A stretch of 64,000 nt of DNA from NCBI GenBank assembly GCA_012719955.1, contig JAAXZI010000041.1:1-64000 (forward strand), read 5' to 3'. The position numbers and the translations under genes were made by a program. Below, piece by piece: positions 56,918 through 64,000 of this stretch (position 1 is the stretch's first letter; each line of letters begins with the position of its first letter). The notes below the pieces were generated by a model that did no database searches, was not told where the DNA came from, and saw nothing but the letters and a program-made list of their open reading frames with translations. The DNA comes from Phycisphaerae bacterium. Its GTDB lineage: Bacteria > Planctomycetota > Phycisphaerae > UBA1845 > PWPN01.

Positions 56918-59900
56918 ATGGAAGCCTATCTGGGCGTGGACGTCGGCGCGGTCGGCGTCAAGGCCGCCCTCTTCTTACGCGGCCACGATGTCGATATTTC
57001 AGGTCTCAAGCTCTTTCGCGCGCTGGGTGATGATGCCCCTCGCGCCGCCACCGGCACCAACGGCCGGGCCGGCAGCAACGGCCAGGCGTCGCGCAACGGT
57101 GACGGCAAGGCCGGCAGGCTGTTTGTGGCCGCGGCCCGTCGGACGCGCGGTCGTCCGCTGGAGGCGGTGCGCAGCCTGATCGAGGAGCTGCTCCGCGAAA
57201 TTCCCGCTGAAGCCATTGCCGGTGTGGCCCTGACCGGGTCCGGTTCGTTCCTGGCCGCCAAGGCGCTCGGCGTGCGCCGGGTGAATGACTTCCAGGCCAT
57301 CGCACGGGCCCTGGCCCGGCTGCACCCGGAGATCCGCTCGGTGTTCGAGATGGGCGGTGAGACCAGTAAATACATCCGCCTGGAACCCGATCCCTCCGGC
57401 ACGGGCCTGAACATCGTCGACTACGGCACCAACGGCGACTGTGCCGCTGGCACCGGCTCGTTTTTGGACCAGCAGGCCGGGCGGCTCAAGTACCGCGTGG
57501 AGGAAATCGGCGAGATCGTCGAAGCCGCCCAGCGGGCCGCCCAGGTGGCCGGGCGCTGCAGCGTCTTCGCCAAGAGCGACATGATCCACGCCCAGCAGAA
57601 GGGCTTCACGCCGCCGGAGGTATTAAGAGGTCTCTGCCGGGCGGTAGCCACCAATTACAAGTCGGCCGTGGTCAAGGGCCGCACGCCCAAGGCGCCCATG
57701 GCCTTCCTGGGGGGGGTCTCCGCCAACGCGGCTGTCGTCCGCGAGTTGTGCGAGGCTTTCGAGCTGGAGGAAAACGACCTCCTGGTGCCCGAAGCGGCCG
57801 ATTCCTATGCGGCCATCGGCGCGGCCTTGATGGCGGCGGAGGAAGCCAGGAAAGACAGACAACCTGTCCGCCCGGAGGCAGTTTCCCAGCCTGTCGACAA
57901 GGCGGGCACGACGCCCGCCCCCCAGCCGGCCGGATGCAGTTCCTGCACAAGCGGCTGTTCGCAGGCCTTCGATCTGACCCGCCGCTTCGCCGAACTCACC
58001 ACCGCGGCCGGGGCCGACAGTCACAATTTCCCCACATCGCCGCCGCTGGATCTCTCCAACGTGCTGCTTTTGCGCGACAAAGCCCGGCGCTACACCCTGC
58101 CCGCCGAAGGCGAGCCCGTGGATGCCTACCTGGGTCTGGACATCGGCTCCGTCGGTACCAAGCTGGTCGTCATCGACGCCGAAGGCGCGGTGATCCACGA
58201 AATCTTCACCCGCACCGAGGGCCGGCCCATCGAGGTCGTCTCGCGCAGCCTGCGCGAGCTGGAAGAGGCCATCGGCGGTCGGGTGCGCATCCGCGGCGTC
58301 GGTACCACCGGCAGCGGCCGCGAGTTGATTGGCGAACTGGTCGGGGCCGACGCCATCACCGACGAGATCACCTGTCATAAGACCGGAGCGACGTTTGTCG
58401 GCGACATGCTGCTGGGCAAGCGTCCGGACACCATCTTTGAGATCGGCGGCCAGGACAGCAAGTACATCAGCCTCGCGCCTGAGGGCGGCGGCTCCACGGA
58501 TACGGTGGTGGTCGACTTCACCATGAACGAGGCCTGTGCCGCCGGCACCGGCAGCTTCCTCGAGGAGCGCGCCGCCGAGCTGGGCGTGTCCATCAAGGGT
58601 GAGTTCTCGCAGTTTGCCCTGAGCTCCAAGGCCCCCATCAAGCTGGGCGAGCGCTGCACCGTGTTCATGGAGCGCGACGTCAACACATACATGCAGCGCG
58701 GCGCGAAGCGCGAAGACGTCATCGCCGGCCTGGCCTACTCGGTGGTGTACAACTACATCAACCGCGTGGTGCGCGGCCGGCCCATCGGCCAGTGCATCTT
58801 CTTCCAGGGCGGTACCGCCTACAACGATGCGGTCGCCGCCGCCTTCAGCAAGGTCTGCGGCAAGCAGATCATCGTTCCCCCGCACAACGCGGTGCTGGGC
58901 GCGATCGGCGCGGCCCTGGTGGCCCGGGAGAAAGTCGCCGCCACCGGCGAGGAAACCCGCTTCCGCGGCTTCGACATGAGCCAGGTGAATTACACCCTCC
59001 GAGAGTTCACCTGCAAGGCCTGCGGCAACAACTGCTCGGTCCAGGAATTCAACGTCGAAGGCGAGAAGACCTACTGGGGCGACAAGTGCTCCGACCGCTA
59101 TCGCAAGCGGACCAAGACCGCCCGCCAGGCCATCATTCCCGACCTGATCACCCTGCGCCAGCAACTCCTCGCCGAGGACGACCACGGCGATCCGCCCGGC
59201 GCCACCAAGACGGTCGGAATCCCCCTGGCCATGTACACCCTGGACCTGCTACCCCTCTGGCGGCGGTTCTTCCGCGACTGCGGCTTTGCGGTGGTGACGT
59301 CCACGCCCACCGACCGGCGCATCGTGCGGGCCGGGCAGGACAGCATCGTGGCTGAGCCGTGCTTCCCGATTATCGTGGCCCACGGCCACATCGCCGACCT
59401 GGTGGCCCGGGGAGTGGACTACCTCTTCATTCCCAACGTCCTCTCGCAAGCCACGAAGTTCATGCAGAATGAGAGCCACGTCTGCCCCTGGGGTCAGACG
59501 CTGCCTTTCGTGACCCGCCAGGCGCCGGCCTTCAGCGGCTGGAAAGATCGCATTCTCTGTCCCACGATTCGCTTCCGCGAAGGCCCCAAGGCCGTCTGCA
59601 AGGCCCTGGTGGACATGGTTGTTCCCCTGGGCGTGAGTCCCAAGGTGGCCCGCCGGGCCTACGAGGCGGCCCAGGCGGCCCAGGACCGCTTCAAACAGCA
59701 GTATGAGCAGGCCGGCCGCGAGGCCGTCGAGATGCTCCAGCGCACCGGCGAGCCGGGCATGGTGCTGGTCGGCCGCCCCTACAACATCCACGACACCGGC
59801 GTGAATCTCTCGGTGGCGCGCAAGCTGCGCGACTACTACGGCGTGAACGTCATCCCCATCGACGCCCTGTCGCTGGCCGACATCGATGTGCGCGACGTGA

Positions 59901-60238
59901 ACAACAACATGTTCTGGGACTACGGGCGGAAGATTCTCGCGGCCGGCAAGGTGGTGAGCCAGTATCCGAACCTGCACATCATCTACATCACCAATTTCAA
60001 GTGCGGGCCGGATTCGTTCGTGAAGGGCTTCCTGGGGCTGGCCAGCGGCAAGCCCTTCCTGGCGCTGCAGTTCGACGGGCATTCCAACGATGCAGGCATG
60101 ATGACGCGGTGTGAAGCATACCTGGACAGCAAGGGAATCCTGCGATGGTGGCGACAACCCAAGAGCAAACCGACAGGCGAAGTCTCAAGGGCCGGACAAT
60201 CTATATCCCCCAAATGGCCTACGCGGGCGCGCGCCTAG
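56918..60238 (+). CDS. 2-hydroxyacyl-CoA dehydratase activase-like ATPase (tandem BadF/HgdC domains plus DUF2229)
   Basis: This 1,106-residue protein has two ASKHA-type activase domains (about 1-310 and 410-665). Each has the cluster-binding phrase CAAGTGSFL and a second Cys (GRCSVF, ERCTVF), as in HgdC. A linker between them contains CSSCTSGC. The C-terminal 400 residues resemble DUF2229 of large activases. It should use ATP to drive low-potential electron transfer into a dehydratase-like partner. A GTG at 56906 is an alternative start. It overlaps the next gene by 94 bases in another frame. Confidence 0.88.
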   Translation: MEAYLGVDVGAVGVKAALFLRGHDVDISGLKLFRALGDDAPRAATGTNGRAGSNGQASRNGDGKAGRLFVAAARRTRGRPLEAVRSLIEELLREIPAEAIAGVALTGSGSFLAAKALGVRRVNDFQAIARALARLHPEIRSVFEMGGETSKYIRLEPDPSGTGLNIVDYGTNGDCAAGTGSFLDQQAGRLKYRVEEIGEIVEAAQRAAQVAGRCSVFAKSDMIHAQQKGFTPPEVLRGLCRAVATNYKSAVVKGRTPKAPMAFLGGVSANAAVVRELCEAFELEENDLLVPEAADSYAAIGAALMAAEEARKDRQPVRPEAVSQPVDKAGTTPAPQPAGCSSCTSGCSQAFDLTRRFAELTTAAGADSHNFPTSPPLDLSNVLLLRDKARRYTLPAEGEPVDAYLGLDIGSVGTKLVVIDAEGAVIHEIFTRTEGRPIEVVSRSLRELEEAIGGRVRIRGVGTTGSGRELIGELVGADAITDEITCHKTGATFVGDMLLGKRPDTIFEIGGQDSKYISLAPEGGGSTDTVVVDFTMNEACAAGTGSFLEERAAELGVSIKGEFSQFALSSKAPIKLGERCTVFMERDVNTYMQRGAKREDVIAGLAYSVVYNYINRVVRGRPIGQCIFFQGGTAYNDAVAAAFSKVCGKQIIVPPHNAVLGAIGAALVAREKVAATGEETRFRGFDMSQVNYTLREFTCKACGNNCSVQEFNVEGEKTYWGDKCSDRYRKRTKTARQAIIPDLITLRQQLLAEDDHGDPPGATKTVGIPLAMYTLDLLPLWRRFFRDCGFAVVTSTPTDRRIVRAGQDSIVAEPCFPIIVAHGHIADLVARGVDYLFIPNVLSQATKFMQNESHVCPWGQTLPFVTRQAPAFSGWKDRILCPTIRFREGPKAVCKALVDMVVPLGVSPKVARRAYEAAQAAQDRFKQQYEQAGREAVEMLQRTGEPGMVLVGRPYNIHDTGVNLSVARKLRDYYGVNVIPIDALSLADIDVRDVNNNMFWDYGRKILAAGKVVSQYPNLHIIYITNFKCGPDSFVKGFLGLASGKPFLALQFDGHSNDAGMMTRCEAYLDSKGILRWWRQPKSKPTGEVSRAGQSISPKWPTRARA
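57889..57935. repeat. palindrome inside the activase linker
   Basis: GGCGGGCACGACGCCCGCC (57901-57919), with flanks resembling the intergenic GGGCGGGCATCTTGCCCGCC family, encodes part of the interdomain linker (DKAGTTPAPQPAG). Confidence 0.55.
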
Positions 60239-61440
60239 TCGCGGCCGTCTTCCGCTCCTACGGGATTGACGCACGCCCCGCGCCTGACTCCGACGCCCGG
60301 ACGCTCGAGCTGGGCGGCCAGTTCGCCAGCGGCGAGGAGTGCCTCCCGCACAAGGTCACACTGGGCGACTTCCTCAAGGTGTGCCAGTCGCCGGGGTTCG
60401 ACCCCGCCAAGGCGGCCTTCTTCATGCCCACCGCCCACGGCCCCTGCCGTTTCGGCCAGTACGCCCCCTACCTGCGACGCGTCCTGAATGAGATCGGCTG
60501 CGGCGAGGCCCTGGTGCTCGCGCCGACCAGCCGGAACGGCTACGAAGAGGTCGGCATCAGCGGCAACGACATTCTTCGCCTGGGCTGGCTTGCGGTGGTG
60601 GTCGGCGACCTGGCCTTGCGTTTCCTGCTCAAGACCCGCCCGTACGAGTTGAACGCCGGCGACGCCGATGCGGCCTTCGATGCCACTGTCACAGACTGCG
60701 AACGCATCTTCGAGAAGCCCGGCCTGTCCGTGAACGAACGCCTTCGGCAACTGGTCACGGCCATGGAGCGGATGCGCGACCGCTTCCGCCGGATCCCGGC
60801 CCGGTATACGAAAGACCGCCCGCTGATCGGCCTGGTCGGCGAGATCTTCTGTCGCCTGAACACCTTCAGCAACAACGACATCGCCCGGCGCATTGAACAG
60901 CAGGGCGGGGAATGCTGGATCTCCGACATCGCCGAGTGGGTCTGGTACGTGCACCGCTTTCAGCAGTACACCGTCCGCCGCACGCAGGGGCCGGTCAACG
61001 GCACCACCCTCAAGCTGGTCATCAAGACGCATATTCAGCGTAAATACGAGCACGCCCTCACAGCCCCCGTAGAGGAGGATCTCAAGGGCTACGAGGAGCC
61101 CCACGACGTACGCGAGGTGCTGGAACTCTCCCGGCCCTACCTGCCCTGGGAAGGCTCCCTGGGCGAGATGGTGCTCAGCGTGGGCAAGGCCATTTACCTG
61201 CACGGCAAGGGCGCGGACGGCATCATCGACATCAGCCCCTTCACCTGCATGAACGGGATCATCTGCGAGGCGGTCTATCCGGCGGTGAGCGCCGCCCATG
61301 ACAACATCCCCATTCGCATCCTCTACTTTGACGGGATCGGGGCCAATGTCGATCGCGACGTGGAGATCTTCCTCGACCTGGCCCGGGCCTACAGCCGGCA
61401 GAAGAAACGGCAGCGGGTGTATCCTGATTACTTCGAGTAA
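60145..61440 (+). CDS. acyl-CoA dehydratase component-like protein (COG3581 type)
   Basis: This 431-residue protein is similar to the C-terminal part of very large activase fusions, with YIPQMAYAGARLVAAVFRSY, ASGEECLPHKVTLGDFLK and HGPCRFGQY. Cysteines in EECLPH, GPCRFG and SPFTCMNGIICEA may bind a cluster. In many bacteria this region is fused to the activase. Here it is a separate gene overlapping the activase end. It should form a complex with it. Confidence 0.85.
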   Translation: MVATTQEQTDRRSLKGRTIYIPQMAYAGARLVAAVFRSYGIDARPAPDSDARTLELGGQFASGEECLPHKVTLGDFLKVCQSPGFDPAKAAFFMPTAHGPCRFGQYAPYLRRVLNEIGCGEALVLAPTSRNGYEEVGISGNDILRLGWLAVVVGDLALRFLLKTRPYELNAGDADAAFDATVTDCERIFEKPGLSVNERLRQLVTAMERMRDRFRRIPARYTKDRPLIGLVGEIFCRLNTFSNNDIARRIEQQGGECWISDIAEWVWYVHRFQQYTVRRTQGPVNGTTLKLVIKTHIQRKYEHALTAPVEEDLKGYEEPHDVREVLELSRPYLPWEGSLGEMVLSVGKAIYLHGKGADGIIDISPFTCMNGIICEAVYPAVSAAHDNIPIRILYFDGIGANVDRDVEIFLDLARAYSRQKKRQRVYPDYFE

Positions 61441-61508
61441 GATTCCCCTGATGCTGCGCGGCTCACGGAGCCGGCTTATGACTCTTGCGAAACTAAATCG
61501 GTAATGGT

Positions 61509-61600
61509 GAGCAAGCCCGGCTAAAGCCGGCTGGGCGGGACAGAACAAGAAAAGGGCATTAAGAGCACCACGGACCACCACCTGAAGGTGGCGGCAAACA
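61509..61600. repeat. dispersed intergenic repeat, copy 2
   Basis: GAGCAAGCCCGGCTAAAGCC, then AACAAGAAAAGGGCATTAAG and AGCACCACGGACCACCACCT, match the copy at 23799-23870. GCCGGCTGAAGCCGGC follows at 61604-61619. Confidence 0.75.
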
Positions 61601-61696
61601 CCGGCCGGCTGAAGCCGGCCACCGCGTCCGCCATTACCCGATTAGCGAATCAAACGTCATAAGCCGGCCCGCGCAGTCCACTACCCGGAGGTTCTG

Positions 61697-63316
61697 ATGC
61701 GTCGGCCATTCATGAGTATTGGGCTCCTTCTGCTCACCGCCTTTCCCGTCTTCGCCGCTTCGCTGCTCGAGATTTCGCCGCCGGGCAAGCACTTCCCGCT
61801 GAACGCGGCCGCCCATCGGGGCGCGCCCTCATTCCAGTCCGGCCAGCCCATCATCGGCACCACCTACTTCTACTGGTACGACGTCTACACCGGCGCTCAC
61901 CTGCGCGATCCGGACGGCACGGACGCGCTGACCACCCACCCGCCCCTCGAAAGCATGGCCGATCTCAGTTACAAGTCGCCGCGCTGGCACTATTCGCAGC
62001 TTCAGGACGTGGCCCAGGCCGGCATCGATTTCATCCTGCCCGTCTACTGGGGCGTGCCCGGCCAATATAAAGAGGGCCAGTTCGCCTGGAGCGTCGTCGG
62101 CCTGCCGCCGCTGGTGGCCGCCCATGACCGTATGGCCCAGGAACACGCGCAGGATCCATCGCGACCTGCGCCGCCGCAGATCGGCCTCTTCTACGACACC
62201 AGCACGCTGCGCTGGAACAGCTTCGACGGGCCAAACAAGAATCGCCAGATCGACCTGACCACGCCCGAGGGCCGCGAATGGTTCTATGTCACCATCCGCG
62301 ACTTCTTCAGCCTGATCCCGCCGGCCAAGTGGGCGCGCATCGACGGGCGGCCGATCATCTTTCTCTATGCCGGCGAGTTCGCCAGGAAGATCGACGACAA
62401 GCTCTTCGATGACGCCCGCCGACGTTTCCAGGCCGACTTCGGCACCGACTTCTTTCTCGTGCGCCACTCCGACTGGCCGGGCAGGGCCGACGCCTGGTAT
62501 CAGTGGGGCGGGGCGCTGAACCTGACCATCGGCGACGTGGTTGCCGGGCTGGGACCGGGCTACGACCACTCCGCGGTGCCCAACCGAACGCCGCTGGTAG
62601 TGGATCGCCAGGGCGGGCGGTTTTACGACCAGCAGTGGGAAAAACTGCTCCGCATGAACCCCCGGCGCCGGCCCTGGATCATCCACCTTGAGACCTGGAA
62701 CGAGTGGCACGAGGGCACGGACATCGCCCGCTCGCGCAACTGGGGCGACCAGTACATCCAAGCCACGGCCCGATACGCCCGGCAGTTCAAACAGGGTATT
62801 CGACTCGAACCGAAGGGCGAATTCGTCAACGCCTCGCGCGTGCGCTGGTCCGGCGGGGCTGTGGCCGGCCTGACACTGCTGCCGCCGGCCGGCGATGGCT
62901 GCTGGGAGCAGGTGGAGGTGGACGGCGCACCGGCCATTGTCAGTACCCTGTGCGCAGGCGCCGCCGCACGGTACCTCTATTTCGATGTGGATGACGCTTA
63001 CATGTACGACGAGATGGACCGGGCCGCCGAACTGACCGTCGTCTTCCGCGAGGACGACGGCTGTGAGAGCTTCACCATCGAGTACGACAACGAGGATCCC
63101 ACCGCCGGCCCGGTGGGCGGCGCGTTCCGCGCAGGCCCCACCTTCAAAGTGGGCCAAACCGGCGTCTGGCGGACGGTCACCGTCCAACTGCCCCACGTGC
63201 GTTTTGCGAACCGCGCCAATCGCGCGGACTTTCGCCTGGCCATTCACGGCGGCCAGGGTCGGCTCACGGTCCGGGAAGTAATGGTGCGCCGCCTGCGCGG
63301 GGAGATCGTGAAGTAA
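61697..63316 (+). CDS. secreted DUF5010-like protein (glycosidase-like)
   Basis: This 539-residue protein has a signal peptide (MSIGLLLLTAFPVFA). A barrel-like domain follows with conserved phrases TTYFYWYDVYTGAHL, YSQLQDVAQAGIDFILPVYW and IIHLETWNEWHEGTDIARS. The last resembles the E/W-rich active-site loops of GH71/GH99-like enzymes. The C-terminal part (about 370-539) looks like a carbohydrate-binding beta domain. It is probably a secreted or periplasmic polysaccharide enzyme. The exact substrate is unknown. Confidence 0.75.
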   Translation: MRRPFMSIGLLLLTAFPVFAASLLEISPPGKHFPLNAAAHRGAPSFQSGQPIIGTTYFYWYDVYTGAHLRDPDGTDALTTHPPLESMADLSYKSPRWHYSQLQDVAQAGIDFILPVYWGVPGQYKEGQFAWSVVGLPPLVAAHDRMAQEHAQDPSRPAPPQIGLFYDTSTLRWNSFDGPNKNRQIDLTTPEGREWFYVTIRDFFSLIPPAKWARIDGRPIIFLYAGEFARKIDDKLFDDARRRFQADFGTDFFLVRHSDWPGRADAWYQWGGALNLTIGDVVAGLGPGYDHSAVPNRTPLVVDRQGGRFYDQQWEKLLRMNPRRRPWIIHLETWNEWHEGTDIARSRNWGDQYIQATARYARQFKQGIRLEPKGEFVNASRVRWSGGAVAGLTLLPPAGDGCWEQVEVDGAPAIVSTLCAGAAARYLYFDVDDAYMYDEMDRAAELTVVFREDDGCESFTIEYDNEDPTAGPVGGAFRAGPTFKVGQTGVWRTVTVQLPHVRFANRANRADFRLAIHGGQGRLTVREVMVRRLRGEIVK

Positions 63317-63350
63317 CGCAGAGAGAGCAGAGGAAAACGAACAAACCGCA

Positions 63351-63404
63351 GATGAACGCAGATAGACGCAGATGTTTGGGATTTATTCCTTATCTGCGTT
63401 CATC
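63351..63404. terminator. inverted repeat between convergent genes
   Basis: GATGAACGCAGAT (63351-63363) pairs with ATCTGCGTTCATC (63392-63404) across a 28-base loop rich in A and T. It may terminate both the DUF5010 gene and tdk, though there is no T tract. Confidence 0.45.
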
Positions 63405-63428
63405 CGCGCGCATCTGCAGTTTCAGCTC

Positions 63429-64000
63429 TTATCGCCGCAGTTCGATCGGCGGCGCTACGAAGCATTTGGAGCAGCGCGGCTCGTACGCTTCCGATCCGCC
63501 GATCATGCTGGTGCCGGTGATCGGCGCGATCCGCTGCGTATGATCGGCCTCCCCCCCGCAGGCCGCGCATCTGCCCGTCATGTGCGTCACCCGGTCGGCC
63601 ATCTTTTCGAGGTACGGCATCGGCCCGAACGGCTCGCCCCAGGAGTCGCGATCCAGGCCGGCCAACACCACGCTGCACCCGGCCTCCGCAAGTTGCCGGC
63701 ACGTGTCCACCAGGTCGATGCCAAAGAACTGGGCCTCGTCGATCACCACCAGGCGGGCGTCACCGACCAGTCGCAAAATATGCTCTGCCGACGCGACCGG
63801 ACGCGCCGTCGCTCGCCGACCGTTGTGGGTCACCAGTTCCTCATCGTGATAACGGTCATCGCAGGCATGTTTGAAGACGGCCACCGGGATCGATTCCGCG
63901 CGGGCGACGGCCAGCCACTCCAACAGGCGCTCCGTCTTGCCGCTGAACATCGGTCCGCAGATCAACTCGATCCGCCCGCGCCTTGTACTGCTACTTCCCG
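63429..64000 (-). CDS. tdk: thymidine kinase (5' end beyond window)
   Basis: This type II thymidine kinase phosphorylates thymidine for salvage. The P-loop is CGPMFSGKTERL and Walker B is VVIDEAQFF. The lasso/zinc site is CAACGG and RCSKCF, with IGGSEAYEPRCSKCF near the end. The frame remains open to base 64000 (GSSSTRRGRIEL before ICGPM), with no convincing start codon in the window. The first few residues therefore lie outside. A TTG at 63965 would be too late. Confidence 0.93.
   Translation of the reverse strand, partial: GSSSTRRGRIELICGPMFSGKTERLLEWLAVARAESIPVAVFKHACDDRYHDEELVTHNGRRATARPVASAEHILRLVGDARLVVIDEAQFFGIDLVDTCRQLAEAGCSVVLAGLDRDSWGEPFGPMPYLEKMADRVTHMTGRCAACGGEADHTQRIAPITGTSMIGGSEAYEPRCSKCFVAPPIELRR

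Noticed and set aside
60145-60238. Programmed frameshift joining the two activase genes
   Set aside because: A CCCCAAA run exists near 60207, but its codon phase does not fit the usual slippery pattern.

Overview
This 64 kb window is high-GC, densely coding bacterial DNA. It most likely comes from a planctomycete, probably of the Phycisphaerae type, or a close relative. Four things suggest this. Several membrane proteins share a zinc ribbon of the form CGxCGYxLTGNxSGxCPECG. SecA is about 1,340 residues with a repeat-bearing insertion. There is a pyrophosphate-type phosphofructokinase. A cdsA-phoH-HD phosphohydrolase-ybeY-CNNM operon is present. The lineage is inferred from gene content only, because no rRNA lies in the window.

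Layout. 1-8.1 kb: the tail of an IS5-like transposase, a PAS histidine kinase with a receiver protein, pfp, a pepP-like peptidase with accB and accC, and an FHA-GAF-PP2C protein. 8.3-13.0 kb: two decayed toxin-antitoxin loci, a HIT protein, a fucose-isomerase-like enzyme and a radical SAM protein. 13.2-19.6 kb: the cdsA-phoH-HD-ybeY-CNNM operon, followed by tRNA-Val(GAC). 20.2-25.8 kb: an accessory island with a decayed operon (SIR2-like fragment, frameshifted nuclease-like gene, DUF3800 gene, conserved gene with an internal stop), a CBS protein and unknown membrane proteins. 26-34 kb: nucleoside hydrolase, DsbD-like protein, RNase Y, an HNH nuclease and a 36-bp tandem repeat. 34.3-43.2 kb: secA, a SEC-C miniprotein, an LAB_N membrane protein, clpX and zinc-ribbon membrane proteins. 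43.5-49.3 kb: the pyruvate dehydrogenase operon aceE-aceF-lpd. 49.4-53.6 kb: a JAMM-like pseudogene with its partner, queF-queE, lgt and panC. 53.8-56.5 kb: an ECF sigma factor, a membrane anti-sigma candidate and an STN-domain protein. 56.9-64 kb: a split 2-hydroxyacyl-CoA dehydratase activase system, a secreted DUF5010-like protein and thymidine kinase.

The core genes cover central carbon metabolism (pfp, PDH), fatty-acid initiation (accBC), phospholipid and lipoprotein synthesis (cdsA, lgt), RNA turnover and ribosome maturation (rny, ybeY, phoH), protein export and quality control (secA, clpX, dsbD) and cofactor or queuosine synthesis (panC, queF, queE). Intergenic DNA is unusually rich in dispersed palindromes. 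At least four families recur, and three gaps carry mosaics of them. The accessory stretches hold several genes broken by a single lesion, so they look like decaying defence or mobile cargo. The most distinctive intact feature is the long SecA, with about five degenerate scaffold repeats and an eight-cysteine insertion.
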